The notes below the pieces were generated by a model, which saw nothing but the letters and a program-made list of their open reading frames with translations, searched no databases and was not told the DNA's origin. The position numbers and the translations under genes are program-made. From Petunia secreta (taxonomy: Eukaryota; Streptophyta; Magnoliopsida; Solanales; Solanaceae), in NCBI GenBank assembly GCA_029990175.1, contig JARKIP010000023.1, forward strand, positions 19,983,501 through 20,047,500: a DNA stretch of 64,000 nt, written 5' to 3'. This document shows, piece by piece, positions 25,981-38,220 of this stretch (the first letter of the stretch is position 1; every line of letters starts with the position of its first letter).

Positions 25981-28900
25981 TGAAGTTAGTTTCTTGGAAC
26001 ATAAGAGGTCTGGATAAGACCTACAAGCAGAAGGAGTTGGGGTTTTTTTTTTTTTTAAGCAACATATAGTAGTTTTAATTGCTCTTATGGAGCTGAGAGT
26101 AAAAGAGCATAAAGCTCAAAGAATAGTCAGTAAAGTAGCTAGAGGATGGGGTTGGTACCATAATTATAGTCAGAGTAATGGAGGCAGAATCTGGATCTTT
26201 GGGGATAAAGATGTGTGTAACTTTCACAGCATAAGTATGTCTTCTCAATTGATCCATGGTAAAGTTAGCCTGCATAGCCAAACTGAAAATTTATCTCACT
26301 ATTATCTACGGGTTGCACACTCTTGAAGATAGAAAGAGTTTGTGGAAAGGCCTGAGTTTGATTCACTATAGCCAACATGAACCTTGGATATCTCTGGGTG
26401 ATTACAATATTGTATTTTCTAGTGATGACAGGGTAGGTAGGGCTCCAGTGCAAGAAAATTACATCACAGATTTTAGAGAGTATCTGCAGAACACTAGCAA
26501 CTCTGAAATGAAAATAGTGGGGAGGTGGTTTACTTGGTCCAATGGGCATGTATTCAGTAAACTAGACTGGGCTCTGATGAACACTCAATGGCACTTAAAC
26601 TGCTTTCATCTAAAAGTTATGGTCATGGATCCATTCATATCATACCACTCTCCATTAGGGATCCAGCTAGGGGGAGAGATAATGCTAGAGACTACAAAAC
26701 TTTCAAGTTCATAAACTATCAGGCTGATTGTGGTGATTTCTTGCAAACAGTAGATCATGCTTGGCAGACTACAACTTATGGCTCAAAAATAGGTAGGATT
26801 TAGTAGAAGCTGAAAGGGGTAAAAAATGAATCAAAAGTTCTGAATACCAGGGAGTTTCAAGGGGTTTCAGACAAACAAAAGATCCTAAGACAACAACTAG
26901 AGGAGATTTCGGTCCAAATGAGAGACCATGAACATTATGTCTCTTTATTTGACCAAGAAAGAGACCTGTGACACCCCAGCTAGGGATTAAGTATCCCACA
27001 TCGGCATAACACAGGAGTGATCCTGGGTATTTAAGTACAAATGCCTTAGATCCTAGTGACGCATTTTAAAGTCGTGCGGGCCTAGGCCCAAAGTTGATAA
27101 TATCACTAGCGAGCGGGGCTGTTACAGGAGCTGAAACAACAGTTGTAGAAGTGGGACAACATTGAGGAGAGTATAGTGAGACAAAAGTCCAAAATCCAAT
27201 GACTAAATCTAGGGGACTCCAATACCTCATTTTTCTTTGCAAGTGTGAAACAGAGACTGTCAAAATAAGATCAAGAGCCTTATGAATGATGAAGGCATGT
27301 GGGTGCAGAACCAAAGAGATATTGAGAGGATAATTATTGACTTCTGTAAAGAACTATTAGGTTGAGCAGCTCCTCAATTATCAAATGTGAACCTAATGGT
27401 TACGAGTGAGGGAAAAAAGCTGGATAAGAGCCAACAATTAATGCTGATTGAGCCTGTTATTGGAGAGGAAGTTTTGAAGACACTGAAGAGTATTGATGAT
27501 CTTAAGGCACTTGGGTGTGATCGGATTAATGCTATATTTTTCAAGAATTTCTAGCCAATTGTCTGACAGAACATTACTCAAGTTGTCTTAGAATTCTTCA
27601 ATATTGTTGAGATGTTCAAGCCCATAAATTTCACCACTATTACTCTAATTCCTAAGGTTCGAAACCCCACTACAGTAGCAGATTTCAGACCTATATCCTG
27701 CTGTATTATCCTATATAAGATAATATCCAAAAGATTGACTCATAGGATGCAGAAAATCATGGATCACCTGGTTGATTAGAGTCAACCAGCCTTTGTTCTT
27801 TGTAGGGTGATTACAGACAATGTCATTATGAGTCATGAACTGGTAAAGTGATATGGGATGAGGGAATATCCCCTAGATACATGTTTAAAATTGACATGAG
27901 GAAAGCTTATGATTCAGTCGAGTGGAGCTATCTAGAGCAAATTTTGGTGTGCTTGAATTTCCCAGAGGTGTTTGTGAAATGGATAATGGCATGTATAACT
28001 ACAGTGTCATACTCCATTATCATAAATGTAAAGCCTGCTCCACCCTTTAATGCAAGAAAAGGACTGAGGCAAGGGGGTCCTCTTTCCCCTTTTCTATTTG
28101 CACCCAAGTTTTCCAAGCTAAATATTATACGACTAGGGTTTGCTGATGATTTATTACTTTTCTATAGAGGAGACCCCCATTTCTGTTCAGCTGATGTTCA
28201 ATTGCTTCACTGAATTCTCACATGCCTCTAGGTTGAAAGCAAATGCTTCAAAGATAAGTATATATTTTGGAGGTGTCCCTCTGGTTGATAAGAACAAGAT
28301 ATTGCAAATTTTGGGTTTCAATATAGAGAGTTGCCCTTCAGATAACTAGGGATCCCACTGAGTAACAAAAGAACCACTATTATTCAATTCAGGCCTTTGC
28401 TATATAAGATTCTTTACAGGATCACTACATGGACAACTAAGTTTCTCTTTTATGCTATGAGACTTCAGTTGATCAAGTCTGTCCTATTTGCAGTGCAGAT
28501 ATTCTGGTCTCAGATTTTTGTCCTGCCAAAGAAAGTTATCCAACTGATAGTATCACTATGCAGGAGATTTCTCTAGACTAGGAGTGTTGAAATGTCCAAA
28601 AAGGCCCTGATAGCTTGGGAAACACCGTGCATGCCAAGAACAGCAGGGGGAGGGGAGGCTCAATATACTAGACATAGAAGTATGGAACATGGCAGTTATC
28701 TGCAAGCTGCTGTGGAATCTATGCAATAAAAAGGATAAACTATGGATTTAATGGGTGCATAGTTACTGTATAAAAGGGAGGGACATTTGGGAGGTCTAAG
28801 CAAAACAAGCTTCCTGGATCTTGCAAAAAATTATGAAGGCAAAATCTGTATTTGTAGAGGTCAGGATAACTCAGCAAGAGGTGCAGCAGATGACCAGTTT

Positions 28901-29444
28901 TCTATTAAACAGTTGTACTGTCGACTGAGAGGCACTTATGAGAAAGTTGTATGGAGGAAGGTAGTATGCAACAACCAAGGGGCACTTAGGTGGAATTTCA
29001 TTCTCTATCTAGCCATTAATATGAAGCTGCTTTCACGAGATAGATTGGCAAGATGGGAAAATGTGGACACATTGATATGTCCTCTATGTGGCACTGAAAA
29101 TGAAAGTATAGCACAACTTTTCTTCAAATGCTTAGTTTCAGGGGCAGTGTAGGGGAGGTTGCTGAGATGGAAAGGAATTAGCAGAACACCTATGGATTGG
29201 GTAAGTGAGGTGCAATGGATTGTGATTAATATATGGGGTAACTCAGTAACTGCAGTACTATACAGAATGGCTTTGGCTTTTTATGTATACAGTGTGTGGC
29301 AAGAGAGAAACCAAAGAATTATCCAATAGAAGAGCCAGTCACTAGAGATCATGATCAAGCATATTGTGTGGGAGATACATTGTCGTGGAGCCAAGAGGAA
29401 ACAGCTGTGGAAGAAACTGTTACAACATAAAAATTATCCTTAAG
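25981..29444 (+). pseudogene. LINE-2 ORF2 (endonuclease/reverse transcriptase), decayed
   Basis: Endonuclease pieces at 25981-26800 (WNIRGLDKTYKQKELG, HEPWISLGDYNIVFSSDDR, WFTWSNGHVFSKLDWALMNT). Reverse transcriptase at about 27430-28350 (DMRKAYDSVEWSYLEQILV, GLRQGGPLSPFLF, catalytic GFADDLLLF near 28135). A zf-RVT Cys pattern CPLCGTENESIAQLFFKC is at about 29078-29131. Frames are broken by many stops and frameshifts and by a 160-bp insertion at 26967. Confidence 0.85.
26967..27126. mobile_element. TRIM-like or solo-LTR insertion inside LINE-2 ORF2
   Basis: A 160-bp block starting TGTGACACCCC and ending GGGCTGTTACA, so TG...CA ends with near-inverted termini. It interrupts the LINE frame between ...DQER and ELKQQL. 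It contains CCCACATCGG, a motif I know from short plant LTRs. No clean 5-bp TSD is visible (flanks AGACC and GGAGC), so the class is not certain. Confidence 0.55.
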
Positions 29445-29772
29445 TGATCTTATTATCTTTTTTTTTTTTCCTTTAGGCTTTAGTAATAGGATAGTTGAGA
29501 TGAAAGTGTGGTGTCTTTAGGGATGATGTCCAAAGGCACAGTTTTGAGGGGCTTTTTTCTCCTTGACCTCCCCCAAGTCTTCAATTAAAAAAATGACCTC
29601 CAAGTTTTAAGAATTGGCTAAATGACCTCTTCTTTTTTAAGCAGGATTAGGAATTAATTACACAAAAAAAAAAAAAATGACTACACGTCCCAACCCCCCA
29701 AGTTCCAAATATTACACTTTGGCCCATTACCAAAAAAGGAAAATTTCCTCCCCCCTCCAAAATTTGTTGCGC

Positions 29773-29789
29773 TATCCCCCCCCCCCCCC
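29773..29789. repeat. Poly-C run
   Basis: A homopolymer C run of about 14 inside the left part of the MULE. It is a likely assembly or length-variation site. Confidence 0.7.
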
Positions 29790-30182
29790 TCGTTCCAGCC
29801 GCCTCCATTGCCCTCTTCTTCAGCTGAACCTTGTTTTAGGGCCCAAATCCAACCATTTTGTTCCATAGCTATTAGAAATTCAATTCCCTTCTTCAATTTG
29901 CTCTCATTTCTTGATTTATGGTTGTGGAAAACTTTTAAAATTTCAATTTCAAAAGTTCTAATCCGTCTATCGTGATGGGTGCAATTACTTCGAATTGAGT
30001 TGATATCAACTTCATCGTGCCATACAAAGTGTTTTATTGAGCTGGTAAGCTGTTTTATCGTATCCGATGTTGTTTTTGTTCCATTAGAACAACTATGCTT
30101 CAGTTCCATTAGAACTCTGTTTTTAGCCATCGACCTGTTTCAGTATATTATTGACTTGTTCATATATCAGTAAATAGAGCTG

Positions 30183-30835
30183 TTATGAGGTGCAATGCAG
30201 TAGTGGGTGCTGATTACAATGGGCAATGGGCAGAGACGCCCAAGTGCTGGTCTTGACGTTCCAATACTAGTTCAACAGTACCTATTGCATTGAAATTGGA
30301 GGGTACATTTGACGAGTTGATGACAGCGTCATTGAATGCGGACAATTAACTTGTGATCGCGGCGACGTATCTATTAGTTATATGCTTAGTGCTGCGCCTA
30401 CTAGGGGGAAAATAGCTCCTTCATTCATTAGGAATGACAGTGATCTGCGCATATACCTCCTAGATGTAGATGGTAATGGTAGTAGGCCTATTTTTTTATA
30501 TTTCGCGGGTCGAGAGGTCCGCCGCAACTTCAAATGCTGTTGCGGCATCTTCCATAGCAGCTGATGATCAAATGGTTGAGTCCAGCAATATTATTGGAGA
30601 TGGTACTGGAAAATCACTCTTGTACAAGAATGATGAGAAGGCTACGAGCCACCTTCGTAGGAGATAAAAGAACCTGTAAATGTAAGACATTTATCAAAAG
30701 GGGAAGGAAAAGCGTTCAGCACATTCCATCCATCGGTGTATCATTTACGTCCAAGAAGAGAAGGAATAAATGTTCAAATTGTAAGCGACACGGCCATTAA
30801 AAACAACTAGCCTTCTGGCTCAAAATAGACAGTGA
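30183..30835 (+). pseudogene. MULE transposase remnant (N-terminus fused to zinc-knuckle end)
   Basis: The N-terminal part reads LKLEGTFDELMTASLNADN and then SFIRNDSDLRIYLLDVDGNG, resembling the N-terminal domain of plant MuDR-type transposases. After a break at about 30550 the frame gives KRGRKSVQHIPSIG and KRRNKCSNCKRHGHKKQLAF, the C-terminal CCHC zinc knuckle. The large middle part with the catalytic DDE core and SWIM domain is absent, so this is a deletion derivative with stops at several points. Family assignment rests on these two ends only. Confidence 0.6.
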
Positions 30836-31403
30836 TTTATTATTTATTGTTTTTTCCCCTTATGAGTGTAATAATTTATTTTTATGAACATTTGTAATAA
30901 CTTTGTGAACTGAATAATTTCTGTATCTTTGCAATATTAGCTAGTGTTTAGTCTTGTTGTTTATTAGAATTAGATATGTTGATAATAGACCATTTTATGC
31001 TGCGGTTGAGGTTCTTAACTCTCGATTTTAACAAGTTGACAAGAAATCTTAACTAGCTTTATTGATATTTGTAGCAATTACTGTTGGTTGTAGACTTTTT
31101 GAACATAGACCAACTCAGCATAGACTGAAGACATCATTTCCAACAGTTAGCTTGCTAGTGGATTGTGTGGTTGATAATCGGCCAGTTTAAACGCGTGTCA
31201 GGTTCATTAAAGGGTGCACTACCCAAAGTTATGAACTATCCTATCTGATAAAATGGCTCTATAACTCCTGTCTTTTGACCTTCCTCCCCTATAGAGTATA
31301 AATAGGGTCATCATTTCCTAATTTTTTTAATACCCATCAACAAGTTAGTTCATCTACCCCTATTTTTTACACCTCTTTGATTTCCTCCTAAGCCTCTTAA
31401 AAC

Positions 31404-31910
31404 ATGCCAGAAGATGCAAGTAATGACTATGTCTGGCCGCATGGAATGTACATCATTACAAGGAACCGTCAATGCTTCACTCTTACTATGAATAGTTATT
31501 CATGTATAAATGATGATCTAGTAAGTTTCGTTCCTCATTCTTTAATATCTGGATTTGACTAAATAATAATCTAGTAGTTATTTGATTTTTAACACATTAA
31601 ACGCTCTAATCTTTGATTATAGATTTTTTCCATGGAACATAGCATATCTTTTACTCGACTACGCGATGCAAGCTGTTATCTACAGTGGTGATGTTAGATA
31701 CTTCATGGAATTCTGTGTGACACCAAGTCGCAAAACGCTTAAGTGAGGTTGGTTAAGGTTTATTAATGATCGTCATATCACTCAAGGCCAAGTTCTCCAC
31801 TTTCAAATAATGCGCCGACATCCTGAATATGGTCTTTTTTTTTTGTGTGCATATGTTGCCACGAACAAGAGGACCTCTTTAACCGTTTAGTAAAGAAAGC
31901 TCTTTTTTTT
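31404..31910 (+). pseudogene. Small gene-like module 1 in the MULE, possibly B3-like
   Basis: A TATA box (TATAAATAGGG, about 31298) precedes ATG 31404, which opens MPEDASNDYVWPHGMYIITR up to a GTAAGT donor near 31520. A second block (about 31650-31880) reads GDVRYFMEFCVTPSRKTLK, a stop, GWLRFINDRHITQGQVLHFQ. That GW-F-I-G-L-F spacing resembles the B3 DNA-binding fold, but this is a weak match by eye. Stops break the frame. It is paralogous to the module at about 32420-33120. Confidence 0.35.
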
Positions 31911-32419
31911 ATTTAATGTATTTATTAAAAATATTATCAATGGAAATGGGTGATATTTTGTCGGCGTATTAATTTGTGTGTTCCTACTGTTAAGTTTGTT
32001 ATAAGTTATTATTTTTAGGCAAAGTAAACAGTATTTGACGATCTTCCAATTTACCTTTATTTATTGTCTTATTATTCATATACTTAGCAAAGGTTATAAT
32101 AAACTCTTGATGCATAATAAATTGGTATTTGTTGGCCATGTATGCGTAGTTGACAATCGATCTTCCGTTGGAGACATTATACTTTAAATGGGTTTTATTC
32201 ATCTGTAGTTGAAAACATTTTCTGGACTAGGAATAAAATACTGTGTAAACTACTATACATGGTCTTCACTAAATAAATATTGGATTTAAACTAAATTGAA
32301 TTATTATTGTTCAAGTTGGCTATTCGATTATATACTAAAATCGAATAGACTAAAGACAAATACATATTCAAATAATAATAACTAGTTGTCATATATTAAT
32401 TGACAGCAAACTTAATGAG

Positions 32420-33120
32420 TAAGCTAAGTATATTGATGGGTAGAAAATAGGTGAGTGGGAAACGTGTCATATTTAAAAGGAGTGCACTGCTCAAGCTTGT
32501 CATGTCGCGTCGGATTTAATGGTGTGGGAAAAGTCTCACTGGGAAATAGATTTAATCATGACTGTTAGACCCCTCCCCCACCCCTATCCGTTTTACCTTA
32601 TTCTTCTTCTTCTATAAATAGGACCATTGTTTACACTTTCTTTCACACAATTTCAACTGTAAAATCTCAATTTTTTGTAAGACTTTTTCCTGCACAACAA
32701 TGTCTTCTTCCCAAGATGCACTGCTAATCCGTCAAGCTCTAGACATCTTCATACGAAGAATTAATGAGGACAGGCAGCCCAAGAGATGAACGTTCGACGC
32801 ATTGCATGTATTCTTCGTGCAATGTGTCGCCACGTCGATATCAACCCCGACGACCTCATAACCCATCCCCCCTCCCCCAAGTTCCCCTTAATTTGTATGT
32901 TTTTTTAAGTATGTTAAATGTTTTAAGTTAGTTTAAGTATGTTCAATATTTTAAGTTAGTTTAAGTATATATGCACTTTGTTTTTTTTTTAATTTTGTAA
33001 AGAGGTTTCTGATTAAAGAAAGCTCTTTAATATGTACTTATTAAAAAAATGTGAATGGAATTGGGGAATTTTGCTGCCGGCGTACTAATTTTGGTGTTGC
33101 TATTGAATTAATACTTGTTT
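32420..33120 (+). repeat. Diverged tandem copy of module 1 (module 2) in the MULE
   Basis: Shares with 31190-31990 the same order of blocks: ACGTGTCA...GAGTGCACT, then TATAAATAGGA (about 32616), then an ATG (32701, MSSSQDALLIRQALDIFIRR followed by a stop at residue 30), then TAAAGAAAGCTCTTT...GGCGTACTAATTT. It looks like an old segmental duplication within the MULE. Confidence 0.5.
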
Positions 33121-34157
33121 CTGCTTTGTTTTCATCGAAGTAGATGACTGGATCTGTTCAACATAATAATAGACCAAGAGAAGTTGATAAACGACTTAAC
33201 ATGGAGACCAGAAAAAATTTATAACATGGATCTGATGAACTTGATAATAAACGAATTCAAGTTTATGAACAACTAACATAAAATCATGGAAAAGGGTTGG
33301 TGGTTTTTACAATGTATGTACTGAGATAGAAATTTCCGCGCATAAACTGATAACTCAGGTCAAGTATACAAACAACCAAAATAAATATTCAATGTGGCAT
33401 AACATAGTATGGTACACTTTCTAAAATTAATATTTCTATAAAAGTTGATGACCAACTATTTAGGATTGACAATCATCACTGCTAAATTTAATTTAATATG
33501 ACTGAGACAACACATTTTTTAATGAAATAATTATAACATCATATTCATCTCCAGAATCATCCGGATTGTAGTTTGGGCAATAGGGTTAAGGTAGACCATT
33601 TAGGCATTTACAAACTAGTTTAACTGGAAGATACGCATCAACCTTAGTTCGGTCTATTATACACTTATTAAAAAGCTGAGCGTTGAAGTTCTACCGTTCA
33701 GGATATTATCACGCGCGTGTTTGGCATTTAGGGATTGATGTTTGGGGTTTGGGGTTTGGGGTTTAGGGTCTAGGGTCCACGCGCTTGGGGTTTGGGCTCT
33801 ATGGTATAAGTAGATCATTTTGGCTTGTGGATATATTATCAACGATCCGAAATTACACTGTGTTTGATTGTTAACGTTGCAACGGTTGATAATATACGCT
33901 CATGATTTTGCTTAAAATAATATAAAAATCCCACGTTAAACACTAGTAAGGGATAATTTTGTAATCTACGAACTAGGAAACCATTCGAGTGACAACTTTG
34001 TTGCATAATGTACCTTAATAATGGTCAATAGCATTGATAAGGACTACATTGGATAACAAACATAACATAATGTATACTAATGTTAAGGTTCTGAGAAAGC
34101 AAGACATCTTTCTCTAAGCATGGAAGAAGATCACATTGCTTGGGAAGAAGATTATGA

Positions 34158-36764
34158 TCATGTATCACTCACATTGCTTGCGATACACTCTTTGTCATGA
34201 CTCTCCAATATACCCGACATAATTTCTTCGGGATCTTGATCAACTTCTCTATTCAAGTTTAATTCCGATTCGACATGGGATGCATCCTCCGCTTCATAAA
34301 ACTGTTCCTCATCGTCCTCCCCATTTTTCATCAGCTGTTTATTATCACTCACATTTGTGGCATCAACTGCATTGTATTGGCATCAGTTGCATTGGCAATG
34401 GCAATGGCATTGGCATCAATTGCATTGGTAGCATTGGCATCAACTGCATTGACATTGTTGGCATTGGCATCAACTGCATTGGAATTGGTGGCACTGACAC
34501 TGGTGGCAATGACAGTAGCAACCACTTCATCAAATCTACGCTTCTTTCTCAGGAATATAGTTGTCTTTCCAGCGGTACCACGGTCCATTGCCTTCCTCTT
34601 CTGTGCCTCATCAACCACGCAGAAGGACGATACAAGCATTTGCATACTGTCCTCTTTGGTTGTTCCGCTAGCATTTTAGCAACATCAACCAATTTATGCT
34701 CCATTGCTATCAGCCTATCGAGCACAACATGCAAAAAAGGACTTGCAGCACTGACACCACCACTTAAAATACCTGCACCTTCACCAAAAATTCCTGTACG
34801 ATCTCCACCAACATCTTCATCGCCTCTTGCATCTTCTTCACCATCTTCATCCATATCACCTTCACCAGCAGGATAAAGAGCAGTCTTCTTGATTGCAGTG
34901 GGCCCCTCAAGTTCAGCACTAAGGGCATCCACCGACCCATCCTTAACTTCATCTGCATAGGGCACATATGAATCCTCCCACCTCGATCTCACTTCTTGAT
35001 CAGTAGGGAATAGGTAAGGGCGCACGATCTGGATAGAAGCCGAGAAAATTAGTTTCTTAGTTTGAGTAAAAATATTAAATGACATGAAAATAGCGCAAAG
35101 TTACCTTAATTTTATTTTCTCCTTCCACAAATGGATCGAAGGATTTAGGCACCCTTTTACTGTACCATTTAAGCATCTGAAGGCACGGCATAAGAGACTG
35201 ATCTGTCAGTGCAGCTCTCCTTCCAATGGCAGGAAATGCTTCATTGACCCAGGCTTAAGATAAAAGATTTAATAGGACTACGAAAAATGAAAACTTCACA
35301 ATCAACTAACTATTGGTTTATTGTAGACTTACCAAAAATGCCCAGGGAAAGCCAAAAAGAGCATATCTAGGCGGTTTTCCTTTCTCACTAAAGGTTTTAT
35401 AATGCTAGGTCATGTCAAGCTTGGGCTTCAAATATTCAATCATAAGCTCGAAGTACAACATGCCCCATGGATACTTTGAGAAGAACTCCAGATCATCCCA
35501 TTCCTTCTCAACAGACTTTGAAGTATCTTTTACCATCAACATTGTGTGGAGAAACCATAAAAGGCAAATCTTCAACTGTTCCTCTTTGTCAAATCTTTTG
35601 CTAGTTTTCAACAACCTCCACAGCCTCGACGATGTCACTTTAACATTCGCCTCACTGGATGGTTTCCAAGTTACTTTTTCATAAAATTCCTCGCCTTTCT
35701 TCACAACCTTATTCTTTGCTTTATCGCTGGATTTTTTTCCCACACACCAAACCAGTCATTAGAGCAAACTCCTTAAGCCCAAAACAAGCTGGCTTCCCAT
35801 CAACCAAGAACCAAACCTCCCAACGCTTTTTATCCTTTATTCTATGAAGAATTAGGGGGTGGACCATCTGTCTATTGAATTGCCAAAATTTGGACATTTC
35901 AAGGAACTTCCCAAATGCAGTCTCATTAAATTTCTTTTCTAATTTTAAGGTTTTCAACACCTTTTCAAATAAATACAATTTTTTAATGCTAGATCGAGCA
36001 GATATCTTCGTCGGGAATGATGGAATGTCATCAAGCCAAGTTTTAAATCTATACCTTTGAACGTTGATTTCCTTGATGCATCGAGGAACTGATAAACGGT
36101 CTAACTCACACTCAGGCTCCCTTGCTTCATCCCCTTCTTGATCAGTTTCTTCATCCATTTCTTCTTCAATTGCTTCTTCTTCTTCTTCTTCACCATTTTC
36201 ATCTTCTCCTGATTTCTCTCTATTTCCTTCATCACGAGCAGCAAAACTTTGTCCATCATCATCATCATTATCATCCATGCTTTCCTTACCTTTCCCTACA
36301 TCGGAGAGTTCATCCGCTTGAAAAGCGTCGATTTCAGCCAAAAGATCCTCAGTTTGGGGTTCCACTTAGGCCTCTTCCACCACAATATCTTCTGCAGAGT
36401 GATCCTTTACGCTCTTTTGAATCTGGAGTTCTTTTACACCAACTTCAGCATCCATTAAACAAGTTTCAACGAGTGGAGATTCATTGTCATCTACTACTGG
36501 ATTATTAGCACTTACAGGAACTCCACCACTTGTGGGTTGATTGTCATATACTTTTGGATGTTTATCAAGTTCAGCAACTTCAGTTTCATCTCCTCCACCA
36601 CTTGGAGGTTGATTGTCACCTTCTGCTGAATGTTTATCCAATTCAGCAACATCAGTTTTAGGAATTTTTCTAACACTGTCATCTTCTTCAGATTGCTTAC
36701 TAGCCTCTTTTGTTTTAGATTTACCGCTTCGAGCAGTCGTACTGATTTGATTCAGCACTACCAT
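34158..36764 (-). pseudogene. DUF1985 / ULP1-protease-like gene of the MULE, catalytic part missing
   Basis: The frame begins near ATG 36764 (MVVLNQISTTARSGKSKTKE) with an acidic region, then the DUF1985 block at 35405-36060 (FWQFNRQMVHPLILHRIKDK, VWFLVDGKPACFGLKEFALM, RLWRLLKTSKRFDKEEQLKI). Further exons give HYKTFSEKGKPPRYALFGFP (35340-35407), AWVNEAFPAIGRRAALTDQS (about 35110-35255) and IVRPYLFPTDQEVRSRWEDS (34674-35040). Defects: an in-frame TAA at 36366-36368, an apparent +1 in the A7 run at 35732-35738, a TAG at 35405-35407, and a frame break near 34670. The C-terminal peptidase C48 domain with the His-Asp-Cys triad is not in the window's frame. It probably arose with the host MULE. Confidence 0.72.
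34371..34512 (-). repeat. GCATTGGCATCAACT-type hexamer-rich repeat in the ULP-like gene
   Basis: Degenerate repeats of GCATTG and GCATCAACT. On the minus strand they encode an Asn/Ala/Asp-rich stretch (VDANANNVNAVDANATNAI). Confidence 0.75.
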
Positions 36765-38220
36765 TACTTTATCTACATACATAAGCAATCGACACAAAGT
36801 AAACAACAATATAAAATGAAAAAGAGAAAAATTGGAAAGAACAATAAACAAAAAATCAAAATTTCTTCATAAAACACCATTGACGTTTCTTCATAAGTTC
36901 TAAGACTTGTGTGAGAACCAGAACAAAAATACAATGATATTAAGGTTGCTCACCTGCAGAAATCGGGATTTCTGGAAATTCTTTAACAACTACTTCAAAT
37001 ATTTGAAATAATTGTTAAATAGCTGGATGAGAGATAAAAATCGTTTAGGAGAACTTATGAAGGGACATGAAATCGGTTTGAAAAATTGGAAGATGTGCGA
37101 GCAAGAAGAACCCTTTTCTGATGACCCATTTTTTTTATTTTTGACCAGCTAAAATGACCCGGTTTGGTTAAGTTTATATATCTTTCTGTAATATGCACTT
37201 TTACCCATAAGTTTCTCTATTTCTAATCTAGCCCCTGACACCACTTAAGCACACTTAACATTTTTCCCCCAAAAATATAAGTCAAAATGAAAAAGAGGAG
37301 GTCATATAGTTAAGTCAAGTTTTTTGGAGGTCTTTTAGCTAAATCTTCTCCAGTTTTGAGATCTTGTACTTTGATGCAATTATGTAATAAAATCATTCAT
37401 ATACGGGGAAAAAAACTGCTCATTCTTAATCTACATTGGAGTCTTGTTAATGAAGATACATGTATCTGAGAAGAGTTTTATGCTTAATCACTTTTATGGA
37501 ATAATATAAAGTTTTTTTTTTTCATTTTAATTTTGTTTTCTGAGTTCTGACAAAATTCCAGCATTCACTTCCAATCATACAATTAAGACTGTCCAGCGGT
37601 CCAGTTTGCACCGAACCGGACCGGCAACCGGACTGGACCGGCTCGGACCGCGCAAACTGGACCAATTAAAAAATAATTGAAACGGTTCGTCCCCCGACCC
37701 GTCACACCCCCATTTGAGCCGGACAAACCGGACCAATTTTGACCGGAACCGGTCCGGGCTGGAAAAAAATCTGATGGGCTGGTGCGAAAATAGATGTTGG
37801 GCAACGGCTCTTTCACCCCCCCCCCCCCCCAACCCCCTTAGGCGCTCCCATACCCCCAACCTATTTTTTCTATAAATATCACCATTTTTCATCAATTTAT
37901 TCACAATTTCTCTAATATTCTCTCTAAATCTCTCTTATTTCTACAAAGGCTATTTGCTAAATAATTCAAAATTGCTCTCGCAAAAAGGATTTAAGTTTTA
38001 AATTGTATTACAAAAAAATATTTTGAGTGAAGTGGAAAATTGTTCGGTGCGGTTCCGGTCAAGTTTCAACTTTAACTTCTAAGTTCTATATTCTAAGTTC
38101 GAGACATCAAGCAAACTCGTTCTTACTTCTTATTATCTATTTTAATTTTTGTGCAATATTGTTTTTAGCATATTTTAGTTATTTATTTGTTTGCTTTACT
38201 TATAATAGTGTCTGGAGTGT

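Larger units (their letters stand above)
29549..37352. mobile_element. 7.8-kb Mutator-like element (MULE) with a DUF1985/ULP-like gene
   Basis: Flanked by the exact 9-bp repeat AGTTTTGAG at 29540-29548 and 37353-37361, the TSD length of Mutator. Subterminal regions are inverted relatives: TTGACCTCC and ATGACCTCC motifs near 29563-29610, and GGAGGTC motifs near 37285-37333. Inside on plus: a broken MULE transposase N-terminus and zinc-knuckle C-terminus. Inside on minus: a DUF1985-type gene. Plant MULEs that carry ULP1/DUF1985 genes (Kaonashi/KI-MULE type) are known; this one appears inactive. Confidence 0.75.
25981..37430 (+). mobile_element. L1-type LINE (copy 2), 5'-truncated, interrupted by TRIM and MULE
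   Basis: Plus-strand LINE of the same family as copy 1: both ORF2s open with nearly the same MKLVSWNIRGLDKTYKQKE-type start. ORF2 runs to about 29444, then a 3' UTR resembling that of copy 1 (GGATAGTT...GATGATGTCC). The UTR is interrupted at 29548 by a MULE and seems to resume at 37353-37430 (TAATAAAATC). ORF1 is missing, so the copy is 5'-truncated. I did not find its TSD, and the right end is approximate. Confidence 0.7.

Noticed and set aside
26967..27126. Cassandra-type TRIM with 5S rRNA promoter
   Set aside because: No 5S rRNA A/C-box sequence can be seen in the block, so only a general TRIM/solo-LTR label is given.
30564..30800. CCHC-like frame considered as a retroviral-type gag knuckle
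   Set aside because: Position, partner frames and the 9-bp TSD of the element fit the C-terminal zinc knuckle of a MULE transposase better than gag.
34371..34512. Possible CRISPR-like array
   Set aside because: Short degenerate hexamer repeats without spacers, in a plant MULE gene. Not a CRISPR.
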